Assembly (NCBI RefSeq): GCF_004117915.1
Contig: NZ_RSTD01000001.1
Location: 682,001-746,000, forward strand
Length of the DNA stretch: 64,000 nt
DNA from: Companilactobacillus metriopterae
Lineage (GTDB): Bacteria; Bacillota; Bacilli; Lactobacillales; Lactobacillaceae
Direction of reading: 5' to 3'
Below, piece after piece: positions 52,956-63,381 of the stretch. The position numbers and the translations under genes were made by a program. The first letter of the stretch is position 1. The number at the start of each line of letters is the position of its first letter. The notes under the pieces were generated by a model. It was not told the DNA's origin. It saw only the letters and a program-made list of their open reading frames with translations, and made no database searches.

Positions 52956-54092
52956 TTGGCATCTATTACCAAAAGAAATGGAAAATGGCAGTATAGAGTA
53001 TCGTATAAAGATCCAGAGACTGGAAAATATAGAACTAAATCTAAAAGTGGATTTGATAGAAAAATTGATGCACAAAATGAAGCAAATGAACTCGAAATTG
53101 CTAAATCTAAAAAGTTTAATATTTCTGGAAACAGTGTTACATTCGCAAATTATTTCAAAGAATGGATTGAAACATACAAAATTGAAGGTAAAAGCCAATC
53201 AACGATTAATAGATATTACTTTACAGTGAAGTTGATTGAATCATATTTTCCTGACACCCTACTCTCTGATGTTACTAAAAAAGATTATCAACAGTTCATT
53301 AATGAATTCAGCAAAAATAGAACACAAGTTACAGTTGCTAAATATAATTCCTTTATTAAGGCTATGGCATTAGAAGCAATTGATGAAGGTATAATTCATC
53401 GTGACTTCACTAAAAATGTAACCCTCATTGGTGGCAAAGAATCCAGAAGTGATAATGATAAATTTTTAGAGCCAAAAGATTTCATTACACTTATAAATAT
53501 CTCTCGTATTAAATCTAATTTTAATAATGTTTCAGCAATGATGATTTATTTGTGTTGCCAAACAGGTATGAGATATGAAGAGATCACTGGTTTATCATGG
53601 GACAAAATCAATTTTGATGATTTATTGATAACCGTTGATAAAGCATATACTAAATATTTAGATGATGTAAAAACAACAAAAACATCGGCAGGTTCTAGAA
53701 TTATAGTTATTTCCCAAGAGTGCGCCGATGTATTAAAAGACTATAAATTAGAACAAGAACTATACTTCAAGAAAATCAATTACATTAATCCACAAAATTA
53801 TATCTGTAGAACCAAACATAAAAAAATAGTTACCTCTAAAACAGTGAACGATACTTTGAAAGAAATCCTTAGTCTTGCTGGAATTTCTAAAATGATTAAA
53901 TTTCACGATATTAGGCATACACATATTTCGTATTTAATAGATATGGGTATTAATCCACAATATGTATCTAGACGTGCAGGGCATAAAGAACTAAAGACAA
54001 CATACAAATACTACACTCACTTATTCGATGAAACTTCTAAAAAAGAGAGCCAAAGTCTTCAATCGTTATTTAATCGTGTTAATGAGCAATAA
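52956..54092 (+). CDS. int: Tyrosine recombinase (phage integrase)
   Basis: 378 aa from TTG 52956 with AAAGGAG 9 nt upstream. N-terminal AP2-like arm-binding domain (MASITKRNGKWQYRVSYKD), SAM-like core-binding domain (about 65-150), and catalytic domain: Arg in CQTGMRYEEITGL, HDIRHTH (His and Arg), and Tyr in TTYKYYTHL. It reads toward attR and ends 204 nt from it. Catalyses insertion at tRNA-Ser and, with an excisionase not identified here, excision. Confidence 0.95.
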   Translation: MASITKRNGKWQYRVSYKDPETGKYRTKSKSGFDRKIDAQNEANELEIAKSKKFNISGNSVTFANYFKEWIETYKIEGKSQSTINRYYFTVKLIESYFPDTLLSDVTKKDYQQFINEFSKNRTQVTVAKYNSFIKAMALEAIDEGIIHRDFTKNVTLIGGKESRSDNDKFLEPKDFITLINISRIKSNFNNVSAMMIYLCCQTGMRYEEITGLSWDKINFDDLLITVDKAYTKYLDDVKTTKTSAGSRIIVISQECADVLKDYKLEQELYFKKINYINPQNYICRTKHKKIVTSKTVNDTLKEILSLAGISKMIKFHDIRHTHISYLIDMGINPQYVSRRAGHKELKTTYKYYTHLFDETSKKESQSLQSLFNRVNEQ

Positions 54093-54185
54093 TTTTGCAC
54101 CAATCATATCGTGCAAAATTAATTAAAAATGTGTAAAAAAGTAAAAATATGGAAATTTTGCACGTGTGCAAAACTTTGTGCAAAG
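54093..54185. promoter_or_regulatory. Integrase arm-type sites, right end
   Basis: Five copies of GTGCAAA: inverted at 54093-54100 and 54156-54163, direct at 54111-54118, 54166-54173 and 54178-54184. They start right after the integrase stop and mirror the two left-end copies. Confidence 0.65.
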
Positions 54186-54213
54186 AGCTTTTACTTTCTC
54201 TTTCTTTCTCAAA

Positions 54214-54260
54214 CAAAAAAAGAGTATACAAATGCTGTTTTATCAACATTCATATACTCT
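54214..54260 (-). terminator. Phage-borne terminator behind tRNA-Ser
   Basis: A 14-bp stem with two wobble pairs (54260-54247/54234-54221) and a 12-nt loop, followed by seven T on the minus strand. It lies just inside the phage end and terminates leftward tRNA-Ser transcripts, replacing the stranded host terminator at 15875-15913. Confidence 0.85.
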
Positions 54261-54295
54261 GAAAATTCGTTTTTTTGTTCTCTTTATTTCTCTGA

Positions 54296-54316
54296 AAGGA
54301 AGATACAGGATTTGAA
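54296..54316. repeat. attR: Prophage attR core
   Basis: 21-bp exact copy of 15921-15941; covers the 3' acceptor strand and part of the T-arm of tRNA-Ser, so integration restores the tRNA. Confidence 0.93.
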
Positions 54317-54386
54317 CCTGCGCACGAATACGTATATTCGCTCGGCGGATTTCGAATCCGCTGCATTACCACTCTGCCAATCTTCC
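54298..54386 (-). tRNA. tRNA-Ser(CGA)
   Basis: 89 nt. Acceptor GGAAGAT/ATCTTCC, anticodon loop TTCGAAA (anticodon CGA at 54354-54352), a long variable arm typical of tRNA-Ser, and T-loop TTCAAAT. It reads UCG codons. No CCA is encoded and the base after the acceptor stem is T rather than the usual G of serine tRNAs. It is the phage integration site and stays intact. Confidence 0.95.
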
Positions 54387-54407
54387 ATAAAAATGCCTTA
54401 CGACATT

Positions 54408-54926
54408 CTAGTATTTCATCAATGTAAACATATCATAGTCTTTAATTTTATCGCGGCCATGTAGATCCATTAATTCTATCATAAAGGCTGTACCAACTAC
54501 TTCACCGCCCAGTTTTTCAATCAACTTGATAGTTGCGGCTAATGTACCACCTGTCGCCATCAAATCATCTACTACTAAAACTTTTTGTCCTGGTTTAATA
54601 GCATCAGTTTGCATATACAGTGACCCCTGTCCATATTCTAAATCATATGTAACAGATACTGTTTCTCTAGGTAGTTTCCCTTTTTTTCTTGCTGGGGCAA
54701 AGCCAACTCCCATACTATTTGCCACGGGACATCCCACAATAAATCCACGTGCTTCTGGACCAGCAATTAACTCTGCTCCACGTTCTTTTGCGTATTTAAC
54801 AATCTCTTCTGTTGCTGCAGCATATGCTTCACCATCTAGCATTAGTGGTGAAATATCACGAAATAATACTCCTGGTTCCGGAAAGTCTGGAACGTTGGCA
54901 ACATATTTCTTAAAGTCAATAGTCAT
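54408..54926 (-). CDS. apt: Adenine phosphoribosyltransferase
   Basis: 172 aa from ATG 54926 (GGAG 7 nt upstream). The PRPP motif [13 protein letters not shown] lies at about 118-130; PEARGFIVG is the hood region. Converts adenine and PRPP to AMP in purine salvage. Follows recJ with a 15-nt gap, the common recJ-apt order in lactobacilli. Confidence 0.95.
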   Translation of the reverse strand: MTIDFKKYVANVPDFPEPGVLFRDISPLMLDGEAYAAATEEIVKYAKERGAELIAGPEARGFIVGCPVANSMGVGFAPARKKGKLPRETVSVTYDLEYGQGSLYMQTDAIKPGQKVLVVDDLMATGGTLAATIKLIEKLGGEVVGTAFMIELMDLHGRDKIKDYDMFTLMKY

Positions 54927-54944
54927 CAAATTTCTCCATTCAAT

Positions 54945-57254
54945 TTAACAATGACAATCATAATCAGATAACCAAATTAATAAGTCATCAAAATTAGATT
55001 CAATTAATATTTTTTCAACATCATTTCTCTTTAATCGCTTTAAAAACGCCTGCGATTCTTGGAGACTTCTCTGTTTGGAAGAATTTGCTTTTTCAACAAA
55101 ACCATCTTCTATTCTAACAAAATCTAATTCAAAAAACACATTTAAATAAAAATCTAAATTATTCTTTTCAATTTTTAAATAATTTGCTAATTCGTCTAGT
55201 GAAGCTGTATTTATTCTTTCGTGTGTGTAGATATACTTAAGTAACTCTTTCATCTTTATCTCATCTGGTTTAGCATATCTTTGAATCAAATTAGTATGGA
55301 AATACAATGCAGTGTGTGAAGTATTATTGTTTTCTACAAAATGTTTCAACAAGTCAAGATCATGTGGACGATCATATATTAAAATATTTTGATCACTGAA
55401 ATCTTGATCGTATTTAGCTAAATTAACATCAATTGAATTTTTCTTTGCTGATTCTAGATATATGTCATTGAAGAAGACAATTGAATCAAAGTGTTCTAAC
55501 AATGGCTTAGATAACTGTTTATTACGATAGTCTATATAAGTTTCTTTGAGATTTTTTATCTTAATTCCTGATTGAGAAACTTGGACACCTTGAACCATTA
55601 ACTGCAGATTTTTTTTACCTGCCCACTCATTAATTCCTAAAGTGCCATATACATCACAAGATTGATTAGATATTTCTTGAACCTCTTTAAACATTTTGAA
55701 TCCAATTGAACCAACTTGATGAACATTCTGCCTTGTAAAAAATTTAATATGACTCTTATCTTTACCAATTGCCTGGGGCTGATCAATTGTTACATTTTTC
55801 AACTGAATGACAGGCTTTGGATTTCCATATCCAAAAGGTGCTAGCTTTGAAATTGATTCTATTAGTTCCAAGGTCAGCTGATTAACTGATAGCTCTAAAT
55901 CATAAATTTTTTCAGGATCAGCAGTAACATCAAAGTTTTGATTAGCAACTTCTGCTTGTATTTTTTCCTGAAATTCATCTAAATTGTCAACATCAATGGA
56001 AAATCCACAGGCTTGAGAATGACCTCCGAAACTAGATAAAAGTTCGCGATATTTATTCATTGCTTCAAATAAATTAAATCCCTCTGGACTTCTTCCAGAC
56101 CCTTTGTATAGATTTTCATTTTTATCAAGTGACATTACTAATGTAGGTTTATTAGTGAGTCCAACAACCCTACTTGCTACAATTCCTAGTATTCCTTGAT
56201 GCCAATCATCTCCATGTAGTACTAATACTGGATTATCAATTTGGTCATCAATTTGATTTAAAGATGCATTATAAGCAATTTCAACTAGATCTTGTCTTCG
56301 AGTATTTACTTCTTCTGTTTCATCTGCTAATTCCTTAGAAAAACTTGCATCACTTGTTGTGAACAATTCCACTGCAGAACTAGCATTTTCTACTCTTCCC
56401 AAAGCATTTATCCTGGGTGCAATTTGAAAACCTATTGTTTCCTCATCAATATCACTGGGCTTTATTTTCATGCTTTTAACAAGAGTACTAATACCCAAGT
56501 TGGTACTCTTTTGAAGTTGTTTTAGTCCATTAGCAACTATGATTCTGTTTTCCCCTGAAAGATCAACGGAATCAGCAACTGTTCCTATTGCTGCTAAATC
56601 GATTAACTCTATTGCTTCTTCTCCTAAAATGGCATCAGCAATCTTAAATGCAACTCCGGCTCCTGATAAATTAGGACAAACATATTCAAATCCAGGAATA
56701 CGAGGATGAACAATGGCGTCTGCTTCTGGTAATTCGTCTGGTAAATCATGATGATCTGAAATTAGTACAGATATACCCTGATCTTTCAAAAATTTAATTT
56801 CTTCTTTTCCACTAACACCATTGTCAACGGTAATTAATAAATCTACACCACGTTCAACAATTCTTTTGTATGCTTCTAAATTTGGACCATAACCATCTTG
56901 AAATCTGTCTGGAATATAGAATTCTGGTGTTAATCCCATCTTTTTCAATGTGAGATACATTATCGATGTACTTGTTACTCCATCAGCATCATAGTCACCA
57001 TATATAACAACCTTTTTTTGATTTTCTACTGCATCATCAATTAACTCTAATGCTTTATCCATATCATTAAGACCAAAAGGATCTTGTAATCCATTAATAT
57101 CTGGATTAAGAAATTCAGTTATTGCTTCAGGATTATTAAAATCTCTCTCTAGTAATAATTCGGATACAATTTTATTTTGTTGAAATTTTTGAGAAAAATC
57201 ATCTATATCATTTGATGATAATTCTTTTCTTTTTTTCCATACTTTATTTATCAA
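54945..57254 (-). CDS. recJ: Single-stranded-DNA-specific exonuclease RecJ
   Basis: 769 aa. DHH domain: YGDYDADGVTST (about 81-92), DNGVSG, LISDHHDLP; DHHA1 domain with GGHSQACGFS at about 405; OB fold and a Firmicutes-type C-terminal extension. A 5'-3' exonuclease of recombination and mismatch repair. Length is normal for Bacilli. Confidence 0.95.
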   Translation of the reverse strand: MINKVWKKRKELSSNDIDDFSQKFQQNKIVSELLLERDFNNPEAITEFLNPDINGLQDPFGLNDMDKALELIDDAVENQKKVVIYGDYDADGVTSTSIMYLTLKKMGLTPEFYIPDRFQDGYGPNLEAYKRIVERGVDLLITVDNGVSGKEEIKFLKDQGISVLISDHHDLPDELPEADAIVHPRIPGFEYVCPNLSGAGVAFKIADAILGEEAIELIDLAAIGTVADSVDLSGENRIIVANGLKQLQKSTNLGISTLVKSMKIKPSDIDEETIGFQIAPRINALGRVENASSAVELFTTSDASFSKELADETEEVNTRRQDLVEIAYNASLNQIDDQIDNPVLVLHGDDWHQGILGIVASRVVGLTNKPTLVMSLDKNENLYKGSGRSPEGFNLFEAMNKYRELLSSFGGHSQACGFSIDVDNLDEFQEKIQAEVANQNFDVTADPEKIYDLELSVNQLTLELIESISKLAPFGYGNPKPVIQLKNVTIDQPQAIGKDKSHIKFFTRQNVHQVGSIGFKMFKEVQEISNQSCDVYGTLGINEWAGKKNLQLMVQGVQVSQSGIKIKNLKETYIDYRNKQLSKPLLEHFDSIVFFNDIYLESAKKNSIDVNLAKYDQDFSDQNILIYDRPHDLDLLKHFVENNNTSHTALYFHTNLIQRYAKPDEIKMKELLKYIYTHERINTASLDELANYLKIEKNNLDFYLNVFFELDFVRIEDGFVEKANSSKQRSLQESQAFLKRLKRNDVEKILIESNFDDLLIWLSDYDCHC

Positions 57255-57291
57255 TTTATCACCTACTGATACCCATTATATCAATATAAAT

Positions 57292-57320
57292 TTAAAAAAA
57301 ATAAGCCGAATGACTTATTT
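57292..57320 (-). terminator. Terminator of the sortase gene
   Basis: Stem AATAAG/CTTATT with an 8-nt loop and an eight-T run on the minus strand; overlaps the sortase stop. Confidence 0.65.
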
Positions 57321-57977
57321 TTTAAATAGTTCTAAATTTTTATCTGTTGCTTTTTCCTTAGAGACTAACTTACCCTGAACTGCCCACCTATTTGATCCAC
57401 CATCGGCACAGGTTATCATAGTTATGATCGGTGTCCCCTTAGTATCATTCAACAAGTATACAGCTGTCGGAGCTACTTTCTGTTTATAATCAATTTTATA
57501 TGCATAAACTTTTTTCATATCAGTTATATAGATTAAATCACCGATTTGTGCTTTTTCAAGCGGAGAAAATAGTGCACCATCTTTTGTCATGTAGTGACCT
57601 GCTAAAGCATAATTAGATTTCCCCATTTTTTGATCTTCCTTCATGGTTCCACCACCAGCAGAAAGTTCAGCGTCACCCATTCCCTTGACGATGGGTAACT
57701 TCATACCAACTGAAGGTACTGCAAGTTTACCAATTGTTGTAACATCACCAGAGACACTTGCTTTAGCAACTTGAGCAGCTGTTAGTGGTTTTACTTTTGA
57801 AAAATCAAACTCGCCGCTTTTCTTTTCATTTTTAGCAATCTGTTCTTTTGAAAGAGAATTCATCTCTCTATTTGACATTTGTTCAACTAGATACTGTTTT
57901 ACAGGCGCATTAAAAATAAGTATTAATGCGAATACTAATACGATTGTAGTTACCAGTATTGTAAAAAATTTTCTCAT
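57315..57977 (-). CDS. srtA: Class A sortase
   Basis: 220 aa. N-terminal membrane anchor (about 7-25) and sortase domain (about 85-205) with the catalytic His in ALAGHYM, the Cys in MITC, and the Arg in NRWAVQGKL. Links LPxTG proteins to peptidoglycan. No LPxTG substrate is seen in this window. Confidence 0.92.
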   Translation of the reverse strand: MRKFFTILVTTIVLVFALILIFNAPVKQYLVEQMSNREMNSLSKEQIAKNEKKSGEFDFSKVKPLTAAQVAKASVSGDVTTIGKLAVPSVGMKLPIVKGMGDAELSAGGGTMKEDQKMGKSNYALAGHYMTKDGALFSPLEKAQIGDLIYITDMKKVYAYKIDYKQKVAPTAVYLLNDTKGTPIITMITCADGGSNRWAVQGKLVSKEKATDKNLELFKK

Positions 57978-58122
57978 TTAATTCACCTACTTATTTATAA
58001 TACTATAATAGATTTTCTGGTATAATTTAATTCAATTTTCGATAATTTAAGGTTGCTTAAAGGTGCTAACTTTATTCTTGTAATAACATTATAATAAAAT
58101 TATACAATAACGGAGGTAAATT

Positions 58123-59112
58123 ATGAGTATTCTTGTCTTAGGTGGTGCCGGATATGTTGGCTCACACACTGTAGATCACTTATGTGATAACGATTACGAT
58201 GTAGTGGTAGCTGACAACCTAGAAACCGGTCATAAAGAAGCAATAAATAATAAAGCAAAATTTTATCAAGGCGACATCCGTGATAAAGTTTTCCTAAATA
58301 AAGTTTTTCAAGAGGAAAATATTACCGATGTAATTCATTTTGCTGCTTTCTCTATTGTACCTGAATCAATGAAAGATCCACTTAAATATTTTGATAATAA
58401 TGTTGCTGGTATGATTTCATTGCTAGAAGTCATGAGAGATTTTGATGTTAAGAGAATCATTTTCTCTTCAACTGCAGCAACATATGGTGAACCAAAGCAA
58501 ATTCCTATCAAAGAATCTGATCCAACTGATCCAACAAATCCATACGGTGAAAGCAAGTTAGCTATGGAAAAAATTATGAAATGGTCAGATATTGCTTATG
58601 GTATAAAATTTGTAGCTCTTAGATACTTTAATGTTGCTGGGGCCAAGGAAGATGGTTCAATTGGTGAGGATCACGGGCCGGAAACACATCTAATCCCAAT
58701 TATTCTACAAGTTGCAGCTGGCCAACGTGATGAAATTACTATTTTTGGTGACGACTATGATACTAAAGATGGTACAAATGTACGTGATTATGTTCATGTT
58801 ATGGATTTAGCATCAGCTCACAGATTAGCTATGGAATATCTTATAGATGGCAATGATAGTAAAATTTTTAATCTGGGTTCACAGAATGGATTTTCTAATA
58901 AAGAAATTTTAGAAGCTGCTAGAAAAGTTACTGGAATGGATATAAAATCAAATATTGGTGATAGAAGACCTGGCGATCCAAGTACACTTATTGCTGATAG
59001 TACTAATGCTAGAAAAATTTTGGGCTGGCAACCTCAAAATGAAAATATTGAAAAAATAATCCAAGATGCTTGGAATTTTAAATCTAAACATATAAATGGT
59101 TTTTCTTCATAA
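58123..59112 (+). CDS. galE: UDP-glucose 4-epimerase
   Basis: 329 aa short-chain dehydrogenase-type epimerase. GGAGYVGSH binds NAD; the catalytic pair is Ser/Thr in FSSTAATYG and Tyr in NPYGESK. Interconverts UDP-glucose and UDP-galactose for the Leloir pathway and wall polysaccharides. CGGAGG 8 nt before the ATG. Stands alone, ending in a shared terminator. Confidence 0.94.
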   Translation: MSILVLGGAGYVGSHTVDHLCDNDYDVVVADNLETGHKEAINNKAKFYQGDIRDKVFLNKVFQEENITDVIHFAAFSIVPESMKDPLKYFDNNVAGMISLLEVMRDFDVKRIIFSSTAATYGEPKQIPIKESDPTDPTNPYGESKLAMEKIMKWSDIAYGIKFVALRYFNVAGAKEDGSIGEDHGPETHLIPIILQVAAGQRDEITIFGDDYDTKDGTNVRDYVHVMDLASAHRLAMEYLIDGNDSKIFNLGSQNGFSNKEILEAARKVTGMDIKSNIGDRRPGDPSTLIADSTNARKILGWQPQNENIEKIIQDAWNFKSKHINGFSS

Positions 59113-59143
59113 AAAAAATAACCCTTAATGGGTTATTTTTTTT
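59111..59143. terminator. Bidirectional terminator between galE and the secreted protein gene
   Basis: 8-bp stem AATAACCC/GGGTTATT with a 5-nt loop, flanked by A8 and T8 runs. Confidence 0.85.
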
Positions 59144-60092
59144 ATGCTCCAAGTCCTGCTAAACCTGAAATTATTTTTCCTATAGTACTAATTCCAGAAG
59201 TTATACCTGAGCCAATTCCAGATAAATTAGGAGTAAGTGCTCCTACAAGTCCAGTTGCACTATTAATAATTTTTGTTCCACCATCAATTACACTTGTTGC
59301 ACCAGATACAACTGAATTATTGATAGATGTTACACCGTTAATAGCTCCTGAAATGCCAGAAGTTACTGATGTATTTGTTTTTGAGATACTGTCAATTGTT
59401 CCAGAAATGCTTGAGTTTATAGATGTTATATTATCTAATGGTGTCTTAACAGCATTTGTAATAACTTTTCCTGGTTCTTGAACAACTGCTTGAGCAGAAT
59501 CAACACCCTTTACTACTGAGTCTAAGGCTCCTGATACGGAGTTGCTAACGTCAGTAACTTTCTTAGCAGTGTTGATTATTTTATCAGTTGTTGTTGGAGC
59601 TGCTGGTGCTGCAGGATCAGTAGATGTTACTGCTCCAGAGTAAACCCAACCAGTTATATTATCGTTATTTGTTATGTGTATATATTTATTACCATTAGGA
59701 CCAGTAGCTTCACCAAATCCTGTGAATTTTGTTTTAGCATAATCCTTTAATGAAGCAACTGCCTTTGCTGTTGAATCATATGGTTTATCCCAAACTGTAT
59801 ATTCAGGTGCTACTACATAATATGTAGTTGGACTAGTTTCTGTTTCTGCAATTGTACTTGTAGAAGCAGCATTAGTAGCTTGTGCACTACTATTATCACC
59901 TAAAATATATGAACCATCACCAGTTGAAACAACTACGTTACCTTGAGTTGTTGATGGTTGATTGGTTGTTGAATCAATCGTTGTGGCTTGTGTTGCAGCT
60001 GAATCATTATCAACAGAATCAGCGCTTACAGATGTTGTTACAAAAATTGCTGGTGCTGCAATAGCTACAGCTAAAAAATACTTCAATTTCAT
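59142..60092 (-). CDS. Secreted cell-wall-associated protein with SH3-like domain
   Basis: 316 aa. Signal peptide (about 1-24, ending VSA), a Thr/Ser-rich linker, an SH3/GW-like domain (about 95-155: PEYTVWDKPYDS, NITGWVYSGAV), then about 150 residues of Ile/Ser/Gly/Asn-rich repeats (INSVVSGATS-like). No sortase motif or catalytic site is visible. Likely a surface-attached protein; function unknown. Confidence 0.7.
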   Translation of the reverse strand: MKLKYFLAVAIAAPAIFVTTSVSADSVDNDSAATQATTIDSTTNQPSTTQGNVVVSTGDGSYILGDNSSAQATNAASTSTIAETETSPTTYYVVAPEYTVWDKPYDSTAKAVASLKDYAKTKFTGFGEATGPNGNKYIHITNNDNITGWVYSGAVTSTDPAAPAAPTTTDKIINTAKKVTDVSNSVSGALDSVVKGVDSAQAVVQEPGKVITNAVKTPLDNITSINSSISGTIDSISKTNTSVTSGISGAINGVTSINNSVVSGATSVIDGGTKIINSATGLVGALTPNLSGIGSGITSGISTIGKIISGLAGLGA

Positions 60093-60213
60093 AATTTAAT
60101 ACCCCCATGTATTAATTATATTTAATATAGTACTAATGATACACTTATCACAATATGCAGTAAACGTTTTCACTAAATTATAGAAAAATATTTTCAAAAA
60201 TTGCAAAAAAATA

Positions 60214-60250
60214 AAAAAAGGTTAAAAAATATTGTTATTTTTAACCTTTT
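60214..60250 (-). terminator. Terminator of lepA
   Basis: A long A/T-rich stem with GGTT/AACC core overlaps the lepA stop; followed by a T-run on the minus strand. Confidence 0.65.
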
Positions 60251-62076
60251 CCCTTATTTAAATCTAATACTGTCATAAATGCCTCTTGAGGAATAGAAAC
60301 TTTACCAACATCTTTCATTCTCTTCTTACCGGCTTTTTGCTTGTTTAGAAGTTTATCTTTACGAGTTTGATCTCCACCATACAATTTAGCAGTAACGTCT
60401 TTTCTGAACGCTTTAACTGTTGATCTAGCTACAATCTTGTTACCAATTGCGGCCTGAATAGGAATTTCAAACATTTGACGCGGAATAACTTCTTTTAGCC
60501 GTGCTACAATATCACGACCTCTTTCATATGCAAAATCTCTATGGACTATAAAACTCAATGCATCAACTGGTTCACCATTTAGTAATATATCCATTTTTAC
60601 AAGGTCAGATGATTCATAATCATCCACTGAATAATCCAATGAAGCATATCCCTTAGTGTTTGATTTCAAATCATCAAAGAAATCAAATATTATTTCTAAA
60701 AGTGGCAATTTATAAATAATGTTCACTCTATATTTATCTAGATAATCCATTGTTATGAAGTTACCACGTTTTCTCTGGCATAGTTCCATAACAGCACCAA
60801 CGTATTCTTCAGGAACCATTATTTCTGCTCTAACAAATGGTTCGCTTATATCTTTTATTTCTGAAGTATCTGGTAGATCAGCAGGATTATCCACGACTAT
60901 CTTCTCACCATCAGTTTTTTCTACATGATAGTTTACAGATGGTGATGTGATAATTAATTCCAAATTAAATTCACGTTCAAGTCTCTCCTGAACAACATCC
61001 ATGTGTAACAATCCTAAGAATCCACATCTAAATCCGAAACCAAGTGCTTGAGAAGTTTCTGGTTCAAAAACTAATGCCGCATCATTCAACTGTAATTTTT
61101 CTAGAGCTTCGTGTAGATCTTCGTATTTTGAATTATCAACTGGATACATACCAGAATAAACCATGGGAATACTCTTACGATAACCATCTAGAGGTTCTTC
61201 TGTTGGATTATTAGCCAGAGTAACTGTATCACCTACCTGTGTATCTTGGACAGATTTGATACTTGCAGTGATATATCCAACATCTCCAGCCATTAAATAA
61301 TCTCTTGAAACTGCCTTAGGTGACATTACACCAACATCAGTAACTTCAAATTTCTTTCCATTACTCATAAGTTCAATAGTATCACCAGCTCTTACGATAC
61401 CTTCACGAACTCTGATACTTAATACAACTCCTCGATAACTGTCATACTCTGAATCAAATATCAGTGCTTTCAGTGGTTTATCGATATCACCTTCTGGTGC
61501 AGGTACATCTGTAACTATTCTTTCAAGTAACTCATCAATACCGATACCAGTTTTGGCACTTGTCATCACAGCATCTGAAGCATCAATACCTATCATATCT
61601 TCGATTTCTGTTTTTACCTTATCTGGTTCAGCTGATGGAAGATCTATTTTGTTGATTATTGGTACAATTTCTAAATCGTTATTGATTGCTAAATATGTGT
61701 TAGCCAATGTCTGAGCTTCCACACCTTGAGCAGCATCAACTACTAACAATGCTCCTTCACACGCTGCAAGAGATCTAGAAACTTCATATGAGAAATCCAC
61801 ATGTCCAGGAGTATCAATAAGGTGAAAAATATATGTTTCTCCATCATTTGCTTTATACTCTAACTCCACAGCATTTAGTTTTATTGTGATTCCACGTTCT
61901 CTCTCAAGATCCATATCATCCAAAATTTGAGCTTTCATTTCTCTTTTTGAGATTGTATCTGTTTTTTCCAAAATACGATCTGCAATCGTGGATTTACCAT
62001 GGTCAATATGAGCAACAATGGAAAAATTACGAATTCTCTTTTGACGTTCTTTTAAATCGTTTAAATTTAAGTCCAT
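60241..62076 (-). CDS. lepA: Elongation factor 4 (LepA)
   Basis: 611 aa, standard length. GTPase motifs: AHIDHGKST (G1), DTPGH (G3), NKIDLP (G4). EF-G-like domains II, III and V follow, then the LepA-specific C-terminal domain ending in KAGKKRMK. Back-translocating ribosomal GTPase. Lies 90 nt after dnaJ, with a terminator between. Confidence 0.97.
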   Translation of the reverse strand: MDLNLNDLKERQKRIRNFSIVAHIDHGKSTIADRILEKTDTISKREMKAQILDDMDLERERGITIKLNAVELEYKANDGETYIFHLIDTPGHVDFSYEVSRSLAACEGALLVVDAAQGVEAQTLANTYLAINNDLEIVPIINKIDLPSAEPDKVKTEIEDMIGIDASDAVMTSAKTGIGIDELLERIVTDVPAPEGDIDKPLKALIFDSEYDSYRGVVLSIRVREGIVRAGDTIELMSNGKKFEVTDVGVMSPKAVSRDYLMAGDVGYITASIKSVQDTQVGDTVTLANNPTEEPLDGYRKSIPMVYSGMYPVDNSKYEDLHEALEKLQLNDAALVFEPETSQALGFGFRCGFLGLLHMDVVQERLEREFNLELIITSPSVNYHVEKTDGEKIVVDNPADLPDTSEIKDISEPFVRAEIMVPEEYVGAVMELCQRKRGNFITMDYLDKYRVNIIYKLPLLEIIFDFFDDLKSNTKGYASLDYSVDDYESSDLVKMDILLNGEPVDALSFIVHRDFAYERGRDIVARLKEVIPRQMFEIPIQAAIGNKIVARSTVKAFRKDVTAKLYGGDQTRKDKLLNKQKAGKKRMKDVGKVSIPQEAFMTVLDLNKGKG

Positions 62077-62131
62077 ATTTTTTCCTGCCTATCATCTTCT
62101 AACAGTTTATTTTACACTATATCAGACCAAC

Positions 62132-62165
62132 AAAAAAGAATCAGACTAATCTGATTCTTTTTTTG
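62132..62165. terminator. Terminator between dnaJ and lepA
   Basis: 9-bp stem AGAATCAGA/TCTGATTCT with a 4-nt loop, flanked by A6 and T7 runs. Confidence 0.85.
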
Positions 62166-62166
62166 T

Positions 62167-63306
62167 TTATTCACCTTTGAAAGCATCTTTTACTTTATCA
62201 AAGAAATTACTGTCTTTTTCTTTAACTACATTTCCGCCTACTTCAGCATACTGTTTCAATGCGGATTTCTCTTCGGCTGTTAACTTCTTAGGTGTAACAA
62301 TATTAACTGTAACTTTCTGATCACCATTGTTGTTGCCATGAAGTACAGGTGCACCTTTTCCCTTTAATCGGAATGAAGTACCTGTTTGTGTTCCTGCAGG
62401 AATAGTTAATTTAACTTTACCATGAACAGTATTTACTTCTATTTCATCACCCAATGCTGCTTGAGGGAATGATATATTTTCAGAAGAATATATTGTTGAT
62501 CCTTCACGTTTGAATTCTTTACTTGGAGCTACGACAAAAACAACATACAAATCACCGTAAGGTCCACCGTTAACTCCAGCTTCACCTTGACCGTCAAGAC
62601 GCATTTGTTGTCCATCTTCAATACCAGCAGGTACAGTAACTTTTAGTTCGTGTCTTTCATTTACTTTACCAGCACCGTGGCAGACATCACATTTTTCTTT
62701 AATGTCTTTACCAGTACCATCACAGACACTACATACTTCTCTAGTACGCATACGTCCAAGTGGAGTTTGACGATCAACTTCCACATATCCAGATCCATTA
62801 CAGTTACTACATGTTTCTGGTGTAGTACCTGGTTTAGCACCTGATCCATTACAGTTTGAACAATCTTCTTCACGATTATAGGTAATGTTAGTTTCTTTAC
62901 CAAAAATTGCTTCTTCAAACTTCAAATCCATGCGGTATTGTAGATCATTACCTTGTCTTGGAGCATTAGGATTTTGTCTAGCAGTACTACCACCACCAAA
63001 GAATTGGCTAAATATATCTTCAAAACCACCAAAGCCTCCGGCTTGTCCATTAAATCCTCCACCGCCAAAGCCACCAGCTCCGCCGTTCATACCAGCAGAA
63101 CCATATTGATCATATTGGGCTCTCTTTTGAGGATCTTTCAAAATTTCATAGGCATCGTTTACTTCTTTAAATTTTTCTTCAGCGTCTGCCTCTTGATTAA
63201 TATCAGGATGATATTTTTTAGATAATTTTCTAAATGATTTTTTAATCTCATCCTCTGAGGCATCTTTGCTAACACCTAAAACGTCATACGGATCTCTATC
63301 TGCCAT
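62167..63306 (-). CDS. dnaJ: Chaperone DnaJ
   Basis: 379 aa type I Hsp40: J domain with HPD (about 33-35), a Gly/Phe-rich region (about 75-105), four CxxCxGxG zinc repeats (CSNCNGSG twice, [16 protein letters not shown]; about 147-208), and the C-terminal substrate domain. Stimulates DnaK ATPase. Follows dnaK in the usual order. Confidence 0.97.
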   Translation of the reverse strand: MADRDPYDVLGVSKDASEDEIKKSFRKLSKKYHPDINQEADAEEKFKEVNDAYEILKDPQKRAQYDQYGSAGMNGGAGGFGGGGFNGQAGGFGGFEDIFSQFFGGGSTARQNPNAPRQGNDLQYRMDLKFEEAIFGKETNITYNREEDCSNCNGSGAKPGTTPETCSNCNGSGYVEVDRQTPLGRMRTREVCSVCDGTGKDIKEKCDVCHGAGKVNERHELKVTVPAGIEDGQQMRLDGQGEAGVNGGPYGDLYVVFVVAPSKEFKREGSTIYSSENISFPQAALGDEIEVNTVHGKVKLTIPAGTQTGTSFRLKGKGAPVLHGNNNGDQKVTVNIVTPKKLTAEEKSALKQYAEVGGNVVKEKDSNFFDKVKDAFKGE

Positions 63307-63328
63307 ATAATCTCACCTTTACATTGTT

Positions 63329-63375
63329 AAAAGAGCAGCCTTATTCTAGATTATCTAGTCTAACTCTGCTCTTTT
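63329..63375. terminator. Hairpin between dnaK and dnaJ
   Basis: 10-bp stem AAAAGAGCAG/CTGCTCTTTT with an inner CTAGA/TCTAG helix in the loop. It may end part of the dnaK transcript. Confidence 0.75.
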
Positions 63376-63381
63376 AATTAA

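Larger units (their letters stand above)
15921..54316. mobile_element. Complete siphovirus-type prophage in tRNA-Ser(CGA)
   Basis: About 38.4 kb between two identical 21-bp att cores. It holds every module expected for a functional temperate siphophage: integrase, repressor/Cro switch with ImmA, recombination and replication genes, late regulator, HNH-TerS-TerL, portal, protease, HK97-type capsid, connectors, tail proteins with chaperone frameshift and tape measure, baseplate, holin and lysin. None of these looks broken. The leftward lytic genes and rightward lysogeny genes meet at the operator region near 49.3 kb. The HNH endonuclease beside the terminase suggests cos packaging. Confidence 0.95.

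Noticed and set aside
15921-54316. Insertion sequences or transposases in the window
   Set aside because: No transposase-like frame or IS-type terminal repeats were seen; the only mobile element is the prophage.
62885-63225. Rightward frames rich in Pro/Lys opposite dnaJ
   Set aside because: Mirror of the Gly/Phe-rich part of dnaJ.
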